A DNA stretch of 35,768 nt from Crocinitomicaceae bacterium (GTDB lineage: Bacteria > Bacteroidota > Bacteroidia > Flavobacteriales_D > Crocinitomicaceae). The stretch is taken from positions 1 to 35,768 of the forward strand of contig JAKMFD010000001.1 in the NCBI GenBank assembly GCA_022425625.1, given 5' to 3'. Under the pieces are notes generated by a model, which made no database searches, was not told the origin of the DNA, and saw only the letters and a list, made by a program, of their open reading frames with translations. The position numbers and the translations under genes are program-made. Shown one piece after another: positions 8,312 through 16,416 of the stretch (its first letter is position 1; every line of letters begins with the position of its first letter).

Positions 8312-9655
8312 TTATAACATTCTTACAGCTTGCTTAAATTGATTACCTCTATCTTCATAGCTGTCAAATAAATCAAAGCTGGCACATGCCGGAGAGAGTA
8401 ATACAGACTCATCTTTACGAGCCAATCTATAAGCGTAAGCCACTGCCTCCACTGCACTTCTTGCCTCCACTAATGTCTCAACCTTATCGCAAAATGCTTC
8501 CTTGATTTTATCATTGTTTTCCCCCAGGCAAATAATCGCTTTTACCTTCTCATCTACCAAAGGAAGTAACTCGTTATAATCGTTGCCCTTATCAACACCG
8601 CCAACAATCCAAATGGTCGGTTTTTCCATACTCTCAAGCGCAAACCAAGTAGAATTAATATTGGTGGCTTTTGAATCATTTATAAACTCAATACCATTGA
8701 CTTTGGCAACGAATTCTAAACGGTGTTCTACATTTACAAAATCCTCTAGACTTTGACGCACGATATCCTTGCGAATTTCTACTATTCTAGCAGCAATCCC
8801 TGCTGCTAATGAATTTTGGGTATTGTGCTTACCCTTTAAAGCTAAATCATGAATGGACATAGATAATTGTTCTTTTATATTGATTATTAATTGATCCGAA
8901 ATTGAATACCCACCAATGTTTTGTGGGTTTTTAAGAGAAAAGCCTGCCAGTCGCATGGGCAATTCCATTTGTGACATTTTTTCATCGATAATTTGGTCAT
9001 CCGCATTGTAGATAAACCAGTCTGAGGCACTTTGATTTTTAGTAATACGCATTTTAGAGTCTGCATATAGACTCAAATTGTTCTCATATCGATCAAGATG
9101 ATCTGGTGTAATATTTAACAGAATAGAGATGTCAGCTCTAAAGTCTTGTATATCGTCAAGCTGAAAGGAGCTCAGTTCAATAATGAAATACGCAGGTTCT
9201 ATTGACGCTACCTGGCGGGCAAAACTTTTACCAACATTCCCTGCAAAAGAGACCTCGATGCCCGCATTTTTAAAAATATGGTAAACCAGCATCGTAGTCG
9301 TTGTTTTCCCATTACTACCTGTGATACAAATCTTCTTAGCCTTGGTGAATTTTGCAGCAAACTCAATCTCCGAAATGACATTAACGCTATTCACATTACA
9401 ACTTTGAATAACAGCGGCTGTATTTGGAATGCCAGGAGATTTAATCACAAGATTTGCCTTAAGTATGCGATCGAGATCATGTCCGGACTCTTCATATTCA
9501 ACATTTAGCTGCTGCAACTCAGATTTGTAGTTTTCTTTGAGCAAGCCCGCATCTGAAACAAAGACATTTGCTCCCATTTTATTTGCAAGGATTGCTGCGC
9601 CAACGCCGCTTTCGCCACCTCCAATTATTGCGATATTTTGACCTTCGAAATGCAT
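8312..9655 (-). CDS. murD: UDP-N-acetylmuramoylalanine--D-glutamate ligase MurD
   Basis: MurD adds D-glutamate to UDP-MurNAc-L-Ala in the cytoplasm, using ATP. Counting from the start chosen here (447 residues), the Rossmann region IIGGGESGVGAA is at 10-21, the ATP loop GSNGKTTT at 113-120, NDSKATN at 326-332, GGVDKG at 352-357 and SPACASFD at 421-428; all are intact. The ORF track begins 57 bases earlier, but that extension ([13 protein letters not shown]) lies wholly inside mraY and has no family match. The ATG at 9655 forms a TAATG overlap with the mraY stop, follows an AAAGGTG ribosome-binding-like stretch and begins exactly where MurD homology begins. The next gene is the small MurD-C-like protein. 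Confidence 0.96.
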   Translation of the reverse strand: MHFEGQNIAIIGGGESGVGAAILANKMGANVFVSDAGLLKENYKSELQQLNVEYEESGHDLDRILKANLVIKSPGIPNTAAVIQSCNVNSVNVISEIEFAAKFTKAKKICITGSNGKTTTTMLVYHIFKNAGIEVSFAGNVGKSFARQVASIEPAYFIIELSSFQLDDIQDFRADISILLNITPDHLDRYENNLSLYADSKMRITKNQSASDWFIYNADDQIIDEKMSQMELPMRLAGFSLKNPQNIGGYSISDQLIINIKEQLSMSIHDLALKGKHNTQNSLAAGIAARIVEIRKDIVRQSLEDFVNVEHRLEFVAKVNGIEFINDSKATNINSTWFALESMEKPTIWIVGGVDKGNDYNELLPLVDEKVKAIICLGENNDKIKEAFCDKVETLVEARSAVEAVAYAYRLARKDESVLLSPACASFDLFDSYEDRGNQFKQAVRML

Positions 9656-10896
9656 TAACGCACCTTTAATGTTACAATGGTTACAACTGCAAGAAGTACG
9701 GCAAGAATCCAAAAACGAGCAACAATTTTCGCTTCATGCAAACCACTTTTCTGATAATGGTGATGTAGAGGTGCCATCTTAAAGATGCGCCGACCTTCAC
9801 CGTATTTTCGTCTTGAGTATTTGAAATATCCCACCTGAAGCATGACAGAAAGGTTCTCTATCAGAAATACACCACACAATACAGGAATGAGAAGCTCTTT
9901 TCGGATTGAAATGGCAAAAACAGCGATAATACCACCTATTGCCAAACTTCCCGTATCACCCATAAACACCTGAGCTGGATAAGAGTTATACCATAAAAAC
10001 CCAATGCAAGCTCCGACAAAAGCACTAATGAAAATAACGAGCTCCTCTGCGAAAGGGATGTACATAACATTAAGGTAATCTGAGAAACGAACGTGTGAGC
10101 TTACATAGGCTAAAACCGCAAGTGCTATCCCTACAATAGCAGAGGTTCCCGTGGCCAATCCGTCCAAACCATCGGTCATATTTGCCCCATTTGAAACAGC
10201 TATTACAATAAAAATAACAATGGGAATGAAAATCAACCAACCATAAGAAGAATCACCACCAAGCAACCACTTATAATTAAACTCATTGTCCTTAACAAAT
10301 GGGATCGTGGTTGTCATTTCATCGGTTTCAACCCACTTAAATGATTGACGTTCTGAATTTATATGCTGATGTGTTACTAGCTTTTCATTTTCCTTTAATT
10401 GATAATCATCCGAAACACGTTTATGAACAACAACATCATCCGAAAAATATAATACTGAGCCAACAATGAGACCGACACCAATTTGACCAACTACTTTAAA
10501 TCTACCTTTTAAACCTTCCTTATTCTTTTTAAAAACTTTAATGTAATCATCAATAAAACCAATCATACCAAGCCAAACTGTAGCGAGTATCATCGTGATT
10601 ACATAAACATTCTCTAATCGCGCCAATAGTAATGTTGGTATTAAAATAGCGCCTAAGATGATAAGCCCTCCCATGGTAGGTGTCCCAGTTTTCTCAATTT
10701 GTCCGGCAAGACCTAAATCACGTACAGTTTCTCCTATCTGTTGTCGTTGTAAACGTGCTATAATTCGCTTTCCAAAAACAATAGAAATAATTAATGAAAA
10801 AATGAGTGCCAAGGCAGAGCGAAAAGAGATATAGCTGAAAAGACCAGCTCCTGGCATATTATATTTATCGAGAAATTCAAAAAGATAGTACAGCAT
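9655..10896 (-). CDS. mraY: Phospho-MurNAc-pentapeptide transferase MraY
   Basis: MraY is the integral membrane enzyme that transfers phospho-MurNAc-pentapeptide to undecaprenyl phosphate, giving lipid I. Visible motifs are GTPTMGG (71-77), the FIDDYIKV aspartate pair (116-117), [10 protein letters not shown] (239-248), FMGDTGSL and the [15 protein letters not shown] histidine motif. At 413 residues it exceeds the roughly 360 of E. coli because of a hydrophilic insertion at about 151-217 ([20 protein letters not shown] and following), between membrane helices. The start shares one base with the murE stop (TAATG) and the stop shares one base with the murD start, so three consecutive genes are tightly coupled. 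Confidence 0.97.
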   Translation of the reverse strand: MLYYLFEFLDKYNMPGAGLFSYISFRSALALIFSLIISIVFGKRIIARLQRQQIGETVRDLGLAGQIEKTGTPTMGGLIILGAILIPTLLLARLENVYVITMILATVWLGMIGFIDDYIKVFKKNKEGLKGRFKVVGQIGVGLIVGSVLYFSDDVVVHKRVSDDYQLKENEKLVTHQHINSERQSFKWVETDEMTTTIPFVKDNEFNYKWLLGGDSSYGWLIFIPIVIFIVIAVSNGANMTDGLDGLATGTSAIVGIALAVLAYVSSHVRFSDYLNVMYIPFAEELVIFISAFVGACIGFLWYNSYPAQVFMGDTGSLAIGGIIAVFAISIRKELLIPVLCGVFLIENLSVMLQVGYFKYSRRKYGEGRRIFKMAPLHHHYQKSGLHEAKIVARFWILAVLLAVVTIVTLKVR

Positions 10897-12359
10897 TAGT
10901 TGTTCTTTTGGTTTGTATATTCACTTGCAATTTTATAATCGTCGAAGTCGTGTCTGACTCCCTTTATTTCTTGATACTTTTCGTGACCCTTCCCAGCAAT
11001 TAGAATGACATCTTGTTCACGCGCCAGTTTAACTGCAAGCTTGATTGCTTCTCTGCGATTTAGCATTGTGAGCACGACATCTAATTGCTCACTTGTCAAC
11101 CCCGCTTGCATATCCTTGAGGATCTGTTGAGGGTCTTCACTTCTAGGATTATCAGAGGTTAATATCAGTTCATCACTCTTAGCACTTGCTATTGAAGCCA
11201 TTATCGGTCGCTTGTCTTTATCTCTATCACCTCCACAACCCACAATCGTAATAAGCCTAGAATTATCACTTTTGATAGCCGTAATCGTTTCCAATACATT
11301 CTTTAGTGCATCAGGTGTGTGCGCATAATCCACTATTGTTGTGGGTCCATTTTGAGCCTTTAAATATTGAAACCTCCCTTCAACAGATTGAAGATTGCTC
11401 AAAACACCTAAGGTTTCTATTTTATCTTCATCAAGAAGCATAGCAACAGCGTAAACCGCCAAGAGGTTATAAGCGTTAAATCGACCTATAAGCCTTGAAT
11501 AGAATTCTGCTCCATCAAGATTGAGAATGAGACCTGAAAGCGCATTCTCCATTACCTTTGCTTTAAAATCTGCTGGCGTTTTCAATGCATAATGATGTCT
11601 TTTAGCATTTGTATTCTGGAGCATGATTAACCCATTTTTATCATCTGTATTGACTAAGGCAAATGAAGCAGACGGCAACCCATCAAAAAACTGCTTTTTT
11701 GCTTTTATGTATGCAGAAAAGGTCTTGTGATAATCTAAATGGTCATGTGAGATATTGGTAAAAACACCACCCTCAAAATGAAGTCCATAAATTCGGTTTT
11801 GATCTATAGCGTGTGAGCTTACTTCCATAAAGCAATGCGTGCATCCTTCATTTACCATATCACGTAAAAGCGCATTCAATGCTACTGAATTTGGTGTTGT
11901 GTGAGTTGCAGGGATTGCATCTTTACCTATTTTATTAACAACCGTCGAGAGCAACCCTGTCTTGTAACCCAGACCAGAAAACAAGTCATACATTAAAGTG
12001 GCACAAGTCGTTTTACCATTTGTACCTGTAATCCCAACAAGCTTTAACTCGCGGGACGGATTACCATAAAATTTTGAGGCTATTAATGCCAATGCTTCAC
12101 TCGAGTTGAGAACTTGAATCAAGGAGATGTCTTTGGGTTGAAAATCAACCTTACGATCAACAATAAAATTCCGACATCCATTTTTATATGCAGCTTCAAG
12201 ATAGTCATGACCATTTTGAGAAAATCCTTCAATTGCAATGAATAAAGAATCTTTATTTGTTTCGCGTGAATCAAATTGAATAGTATGGATTACTCCTGAT
12301 GCATCACCAAGAATTACCTGATGCTTTAAAGAATCCAATAAATAATTCAATGCTTTCAT
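10896..12359 (-). CDS. murE: UDP-MurNAc-L-Ala-D-Glu--meso-diaminopimelate ligase MurE
   Basis: MurE adds the third residue of the stem peptide in the cytoplasm. The ATP loop GTNGKTT is at 112-118, the SHDHLDYH motif near 204-211, the KAKKQFF segment with the lysine expected to be carbamylated near 219-225, and YAHTPD at 345-350. DNPR at 403-406 is the signature that distinguishes meso-diaminopimelate-adding enzymes from lysine-adding ones, so the wall is expected to be the DAP type. The 487-residue length is usual. It overlaps ftsI by four bases (ATGA) and mraY by one base. Confidence 0.97.
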   Translation of the reverse strand: MKALNYLLDSLKHQVILGDASGVIHTIQFDSRETNKDSLFIAIEGFSQNGHDYLEAAYKNGCRNFIVDRKVDFQPKDISLIQVLNSSEALALIASKFYGNPSRELKLVGITGTNGKTTCATLMYDLFSGLGYKTGLLSTVVNKIGKDAIPATHTTPNSVALNALLRDMVNEGCTHCFMEVSSHAIDQNRIYGLHFEGGVFTNISHDHLDYHKTFSAYIKAKKQFFDGLPSASFALVNTDDKNGLIMLQNTNAKRHHYALKTPADFKAKVMENALSGLILNLDGAEFYSRLIGRFNAYNLLAVYAVAMLLDEDKIETLGVLSNLQSVEGRFQYLKAQNGPTTIVDYAHTPDALKNVLETITAIKSDNSRLITIVGCGGDRDKDKRPIMASIASAKSDELILTSDNPRSEDPQQILKDMQAGLTSEQLDVVLTMLNRREAIKLAVKLAREQDVILIAGKGHEKYQEIKGVRHDFDDYKIASEYTNQKNN

Positions 12360-14476
12360 ATATTCTTCAATGTCAATTTGATTAACCTTCCGTTTTCGAG
12401 ATCAGTCCCTTCAGGTATGGATTGATATACAACCTTTCCAAATCCTTTTATCTCTACGATAAGTCCCATTTTCTCTAGAAGATAAATCGCATCTTTTGCC
12501 GTCATACCTGACACGCTTGGCACGCTGTTTTTTTTAATCTCTCTAGGAATTAAATTGATCTCTTTCAGCGGGCGCACGGCACCAATCCACTCACCTCCAC
12601 CCTCAACGTTATGCTCATAACCTAAATTTGCGAGGACATTCGATGCGTCAGCTTTATTACCGGCTTTTATTCTTGGTAAACTATTCGATTTAACAGATGC
12701 CTCATTTACAGCTTCATGATATTTTAAATTGGAGGCGAAAACTTTGTTGGCTACAGCCGCGAAAACAGTCCCAGAAACTTTTGCTCCATAGATGTACTTT
12801 TTAGGCTTGTAGATTACCACAATACACGAGTAGAGTGGTTTATCAGCTGGAAAAAATCCACAAAAAGATGCCTGATATTCCGACTCCGACCTGCCTAAGA
12901 ATTCACGAGACTGAGAGAGTAGTTTTACTGTACCTGTTTTACCGGCAATTTTAAACTCAACGGTTTTTAGATCCTTACCTGTGCCATCCTCCATAACACC
13001 TACGAGACAGCTTTTCACCTTTTTTATGGTTTGCATAGAGCAAATCTTTTCATCAAGGACAATTGGGTCGAACGATCGAATGATCTTTCCCGAGCTTCTC
13101 ACTTCTTTTACAAACTGAGGCCGCATCATTCTTCCATTGTTGGCCACTGAATTATACAAATTCAATGTTTGTAAGGGGGTTTGTTCTAATTCATAACCAA
13201 TCGACATATAAGGGATAGATATCCCAGACCAAATTTTAGAGCCAGGTCTTGAAACTTTCGGGTTTGGTTCTCCTGAAAGCGAAATTCCTAAAGGCTTGGT
13301 TAAGCCAAATTTTTCAAGTTTAGCAATGAATTGATCAGGATCTGACTTATAGGCCTCATGTATGGTGGGAGCTATAACATTTGATGAAAGTTCGAAAGCA
13401 CGTTTTAGAGAAATTTTACCATATCCATTTCCGTAATTAGAATCAAACAATGATTTTTTTGATCCCTTGAAGCGATACTCTCCTGTTGCATTAACCTCAG
13501 TATCCAAGGTCAATTTACCATCCTCCAATGCCGCCATTAATGCTGCGAGCTTAAAAGTTGATCCGGGAGGGGAATTGCGCCCAATGGCATAATTAAAAGA
13601 TTCAGAATAAGAGCTATCAGCTTTTCTTCTTAAATTCGAAATTGCCCTAACATATCCCGTTGCAACCTCCATTACAATAACACATCCTTCCGGTGCGTCC
13701 ATCGTTATCAATTGTTTTTCAAGTTCGGAATGTGCAACCTCTTGAATATCCGAATCTATCGTTGTAACGATATCTGAGCCAGCAACGGATTCTTGAACAA
13801 TCACTCCTGTATTTCTCCAACCATTTGCCAGCTTCTGCTGAATCTGTTGACCTGAAACACCTGCAAGATAATCTTGGTAGGCCCCCTCAATACCAACAGC
13901 TACCTCTTTCTCTCCATCTTTTCTATAGTATCCAAGTGTTCTTTTAGCAAGCTGACCTTTAGGGTTTTTGCGCACAGACGTCTCTTTACCGTCTATAATA
14001 CCTCCTTTAAAGGTTCCTTCTTTAAATATCGGAAGAGCCCTCAGAGACTTTCGCTGTTCATTCGTTACCTGTTTTTGAATTAGAACGTAGCGCTTACCAT
14101 TTTTACGAGCATGCTTGAGCTCCGCTGAAATCTCAGCTGCGCTTTTATGATAAAATAAATCACTAATACCAACGGCTAAAGAATCGATTTTCGATTCAAA
14201 AAGAGCTTCACTAACCACAACGGGATCCATATAAACATCATAGTAAGAAACGGTGGTAACCAATGGATTTAGATCTTTATCTAAGACATCTCCTGGCGTA
14301 GGCTTATCTAACACTATTCGTTCTGGAATTTTTCGATCACCTGGCATTAATCCAGGCTCAAGCTCAGTAAACTGAATTGAAATAACCGTGTATATAATCG
14401 TAATCATAACAGCGACAAATCCAAAGAAAATTAGATAAGCCCTGTTTTTCAAAACCTTCTTCTCTTTATCTATCAT
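12356..14476 (-). CDS. ftsI: Class B penicillin-binding protein FtsI (PBP3) with C-terminal PASTA domain
   Basis: This is the septal D,D-transpeptidase that cross-links peptidoglycan made by FtsW. It has one N-terminal membrane helix (about 13-35), a pedestal/dimerisation region (about 55-225) and a transpeptidase domain. The catalytic motifs are intact: STFK at 306-309 with the acylated serine, SSN at 364-366 and KTG at 513-515. The end (about 650-706; SVPSVSGMTAKDAIYLLEKMG) is a PASTA domain, a fold that binds wall fragments or partners. The 706-residue length fits a class B PBP plus PASTA. It overlaps ftsL by 11 bases and murE by four. A SpoVD-type name would also be used by some annotators. 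Confidence 0.95.
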   Translation of the reverse strand: MIDKEKKVLKNRAYLIFFGFVAVMITIIYTVISIQFTELEPGLMPGDRKIPERIVLDKPTPGDVLDKDLNPLVTTVSYYDVYMDPVVVSEALFESKIDSLAVGISDLFYHKSAAEISAELKHARKNGKRYVLIQKQVTNEQRKSLRALPIFKEGTFKGGIIDGKETSVRKNPKGQLAKRTLGYYRKDGEKEVAVGIEGAYQDYLAGVSGQQIQQKLANGWRNTGVIVQESVAGSDIVTTIDSDIQEVAHSELEKQLITMDAPEGCVIVMEVATGYVRAISNLRRKADSSYSESFNYAIGRNSPPGSTFKLAALMAALEDGKLTLDTEVNATGEYRFKGSKKSLFDSNYGNGYGKISLKRAFELSSNVIAPTIHEAYKSDPDQFIAKLEKFGLTKPLGISLSGEPNPKVSRPGSKIWSGISIPYMSIGYELEQTPLQTLNLYNSVANNGRMMRPQFVKEVRSSGKIIRSFDPIVLDEKICSMQTIKKVKSCLVGVMEDGTGKDLKTVEFKIAGKTGTVKLLSQSREFLGRSESEYQASFCGFFPADKPLYSCIVVIYKPKKYIYGAKVSGTVFAAVANKVFASNLKYHEAVNEASVKSNSLPRIKAGNKADASNVLANLGYEHNVEGGGEWIGAVRPLKEINLIPREIKKNSVPSVSGMTAKDAIYLLEKMGLIVEIKGFGKVVYQSIPEGTDLENGRLIKLTLKNI

Positions 14477-14840
14477 CGTGGGAAGGTTTAATTCGTATTA
14501 CTTTTGTTGCGTTCAAGGACTCCTTTAAGTCTCTTTCCTTGAGTTTTTCTATAAGGTCCTGCCTCCTAGTTTTAAACTCAAAAGAAGATTTAACTTCAAG
14601 AAATTCTGCTGCATTTTGATTGACCTCAAGCTCCGTTTTTTTAATGTCATCATTAATCTGTTTTACATAATATCCTTTAGAAACAAATAAAATCAGCAAC
14701 AAGAGCGTGAAGAAAATAAAGGGAAGGTTGTTGAGTACAAAAGATTTTGTTAAAAATTCTCCATTAAGAATTTGCGTCAAAGCATTAGCTTTTCTCCTTG
14801 ATTTTTGACCTGACTGAGAAGTGTTTGTCTTTTTAGCCAT
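14466..14840 (-). CDS. FtsL-like divisome membrane protein
   Basis: This 124-residue bitopic protein lies exactly where ftsL is found in dcw clusters, between rsmH and ftsI. It has a basic cytoplasmic N-terminus (about 37 residues, many Lys and Arg), one transmembrane helix (about 38-56, NLPFIFFTLLLLILFVS) and an external helical region (57-100) with the heptad character of a coiled coil. FtsL in other bacteria forms a coiled-coil complex with FtsB and FtsQ that activates FtsWI. Primary sequence is poorly conserved in this family, so the assignment rests on topology, size and location. It overlaps rsmH by eight bases and ftsI by 11. No ftsB candidate is visible in the cluster. Confidence 0.82.
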   Translation of the reverse strand: MAKKTNTSQSGQKSRRKANALTQILNGEFLTKSFVLNNLPFIFFTLLLLILFVSKGYYVKQINDDIKKTELEVNQNAAEFLEVKSSFEFKTRRQDLIEKLKERDLKESLNATKVIRIKPSHDDR

Positions 14841-15750
14841 TTCGCTCTCCTATTCTTAATTTCGCGCTTCGGGCACGAGAATTCATTTTAACTTCATCTT
14901 CATCGGGCGCCACAGGCTTCCTTGTTACCTCTGTAAAAGGTTTAATTGGATTGCCATAGAAATCCTTTTCAAGCGCACCTTCAAGGTTTCCTTTTTTAAG
15001 AAAATTCTTTACAAGCCTGTCTTCTAGTGAGTGGTACGAGAGCACTACTAACCTACCTCCAGGTGCAATTACTTTTTCACACTGTAAAAGCAAATCTTCA
15101 AGCACCTTAATCTCCTGATTCACCTCTATACGAACTGCTTGAAATACTTGCGCGTAATATCTATTCTCTTTGAATTTCGGGGCGAAATCAGACAAAAACT
15201 TAATGAAATCTTGAGTCGTGTTGAGACGACTGGACTGACGAAACTTAACAAGCTCGTAGGCCAATCTTTTGGCATTCCTGATTTCACCATACTTTCGGAA
15301 AACTGATAACAATTCTTCTTCAGTTGATTCATGAAGTACATCTGCAGCATTTCTGGATGCAGAACCATTCATACGCATATCAAGAGCCCCTTCCTTCCTG
15401 ATAGAAAAACCTCTTGTGCCTTCATCAAATTGATGTGAGGAAACACCCAAATCTGCCAAAATGCCATCAACTTGAGTCACACCCTTTAATTTTAACTGAT
15501 TTGAAAGAAAAGAGAAATTTGATTGTATAAAATGAAAATTCGGTGCTTCCCAGACATTCCTTAAGGCATCTTTGTCTTGATCCAAAGCATACAATTTTCC
15601 CTTTGCAGACAGCTGACTATGAATTAATCGAGAATGACCACCACCACCAAAAGTAACATCAACATAAACTCCATCCGGATTGATATTCAATCCATTGATG
15701 CAAGCATCACGCAAAACAGGTATGTGGTATAAATTATTCTTTTGGCTCAT
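14833..15750 (-). CDS. rsmH: 16S rRNA (cytosine-1402-N4)-methyltransferase RsmH
   Basis: RsmH (formerly MraW) uses S-adenosylmethionine to methylate N4 of C1402 in 16S rRNA at the P site. The N-terminus HIPVLRDACINGL, the SAM-binding VDVTFGGGGHSRLI, the ADLGVSSHQFDEGTRGFS segment and the C-terminal VLSYHSLEDRLVKNFL motif are all typical. The 305-residue length is normal. It is the second gene of the dcw operon: its start lies 17 bases inside mraZ and its stop overlaps the FtsL-like gene by eight bases. The mraZ-rsmH pairing is widely conserved. Confidence 0.97.
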   Translation of the reverse strand: MSQKNNLYHIPVLRDACINGLNINPDGVYVDVTFGGGGHSRLIHSQLSAKGKLYALDQDKDALRNVWEAPNFHFIQSNFSFLSNQLKLKGVTQVDGILADLGVSSHQFDEGTRGFSIRKEGALDMRMNGSASRNAADVLHESTEEELLSVFRKYGEIRNAKRLAYELVKFRQSSRLNTTQDFIKFLSDFAPKFKENRYYAQVFQAVRIEVNQEIKVLEDLLLQCEKVIAPGGRLVVLSYHSLEDRLVKNFLKKGNLEGALEKDFYGNPIKPFTEVTRKPVAPDEDEVKMNSRARSAKLRIGERNG

Positions 15751-16195
15751 CCAAGTCTCCCATTACTTCATTTGCTAAATCGGCAAAGTCCGTTATGTTT
15801 TCTTCGATCATACTGAAGTACTTGGATTTATCCCATATTTCTACACGGTCATTATATGCTATAAGCATAACCTCTTGCCCTAAACCAATTCTTTCGGCGT
15901 GAGCCGTCGGTATTAAAACACGACCTGCGTTATCAAGTGCAATTTGTTTTGCGCCTTGGTGAAACAAACGATAAAACATTCGATTCTTCGGTTTAAACAA
16001 GTTCATCTGAGACAATCGCTCACTCATCTTTTCCCAATCCATTATTGGATATAAAGTGAGACAATCTTCAAAACCCTTGTTTAACATAAAATCACGCTGG
16101 GCAGTCGGAGCCAACTGCTTCCTAAGACCTGCAGGGAATAGAAACCTACCCTTGCTATCTAACTTAACCTCAAATTCTCCTACTAATCCAGCCAT
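15734..16195 (-). CDS. mraZ: Transcriptional regulator MraZ
   Basis: MraZ is a ring-forming DNA-binding protein built of two SpoVT/AbrB-like half-domains; it controls dcw transcription by binding direct repeats upstream of its own gene. The two copies of the motif are plain: LDSKGRFLFPAGLRKQL (12-28) and LDNAGRVLIPTAHAERIGL (87-105). The length of 153 residues is usual. It is the first gene of the operon, preceded by a good Bacteroidota-type promoter and by GTGG-containing repeats that are candidate operators (16229-16242 and 16347-16360). Autoregulation is inferred from those sites and from work on MraZ in other bacteria. Confidence 0.97.
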   Translation of the reverse strand: MAGLVGEFEVKLDSKGRFLFPAGLRKQLAPTAQRDFMLNKGFEDCLTLYPIMDWEKMSERLSQMNLFKPKNRMFYRLFHQGAKQIALDNAGRVLIPTAHAERIGLGQEVMLIAYNDRVEIWDKSKYFSMIEENITDFADLANEVMGDLDEPKE

Positions 16196-16228
16196 AACGA
16201 AACTATGAGTAAAAATAATGGAATTTTA

Positions 16229-16242
16229 CCACTTTTTACCAC
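16229..16242 (-). promoter_or_regulatory. Candidate MraZ operator, copy in the mraZ leader
   Basis: On the minus strand this reads GTGGTAAAAAGTGG, two GTGG cores spaced ten bases apart, within GGTGGTAAAAAGTGGTAAAA. The ten-base period and AAAGTGG core resemble the AAAGTG(T/G)N3 repeats reported for Mollicutes MraZ and the TGGG direct repeats of E. coli. It falls about 50-60 bases downstream of the predicted mraZ start site, inside the leader. An exact copy in reverse orientation lies at 16347-16360. Binding is inferred, not shown. Confidence 0.6.
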
Positions 16243-16292
16243 CTAAAATCAAATTGTTGATAACTTATAACGTTAGTTTATTTTTTTTGTTT

Positions 16293-16324
16293 CAAAAATA
16301 CAGCGTTATGATAGAAAGAACAAA
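16293..16324 (-). promoter_or_regulatory. Promoter of mraZ / dcw operon (Bacteroidota type)
   Basis: On the minus strand TTTG (16324-16321) is followed after 20 bases by TATTTTTG (16300-16293), an exact match to the Bacteroidota -33 (TTG) and -7 (TAnnTTTG) elements. Transcription would start near 16288, leaving a leader of about 92 bases before the mraZ ATG. A 12-base palindrome, ATTTACGTAAAT (16326-16337), lies right beside the -33 element on its upstream side. The promoter lies between the two inverted candidate MraZ operators. Confidence 0.72.
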
Positions 16325-16325
16325 C

Positions 16326-16337
16326 ATTTACGTAAAT
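16326..16337. promoter_or_regulatory. 12-base perfect palindrome beside the mraZ -33 element
   Basis: ATTTACGTAAAT is a perfect inverted repeat without spacer, one base from the TTTG -33 element of the dcw promoter. It could be a binding site for a dimeric regulator. It could also be chance in an AT-rich stretch. No known regulator is assigned. Confidence 0.35.
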
Positions 16338-16346
16338 ATTACATAA

Positions 16347-16360
16347 GTGGTAAAAAGTGG
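16347..16360 (+). promoter_or_regulatory. Candidate MraZ operator, copy upstream of the EamA gene
   Basis: GTGGTAAAAAGTGG on the plus strand, within AAGTGGTAAAAAGTGGATAA, is an exact 14-base copy of the minus-strand site at 16229-16242. It is about 60-70 bases upstream of the predicted mraZ start site and about 45 bases upstream of the -7 box of the divergent EamA gene. MraZ might therefore act on both genes or bridge the two sites. Confidence 0.55.
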
Positions 16361-16404
16361 ATAACTATTTTAAACTGATGATTTTATTAGCATAAGTATT
16401 TCTT

Positions 16405-16412
16405 TAATTTTG
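16405..16412 (+). promoter_or_regulatory. -7 box of the EamA transporter gene
   Basis: TAATTTTG is an exact TAnnTTTG box. It ends four bases before the GTG start codon, so transcription would begin at or next to the start codon. A clear TTG at the -33 position is not seen, so the promoter may be weak or activator-dependent. Confidence 0.5.
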
Positions 16413-16416
16413 CACG

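Noticed and set aside
16268-16275. Eight-base palindrome TAACGTTA in the mraZ leader
   Set aside because: Too short in an AT-rich region to stand apart from chance.
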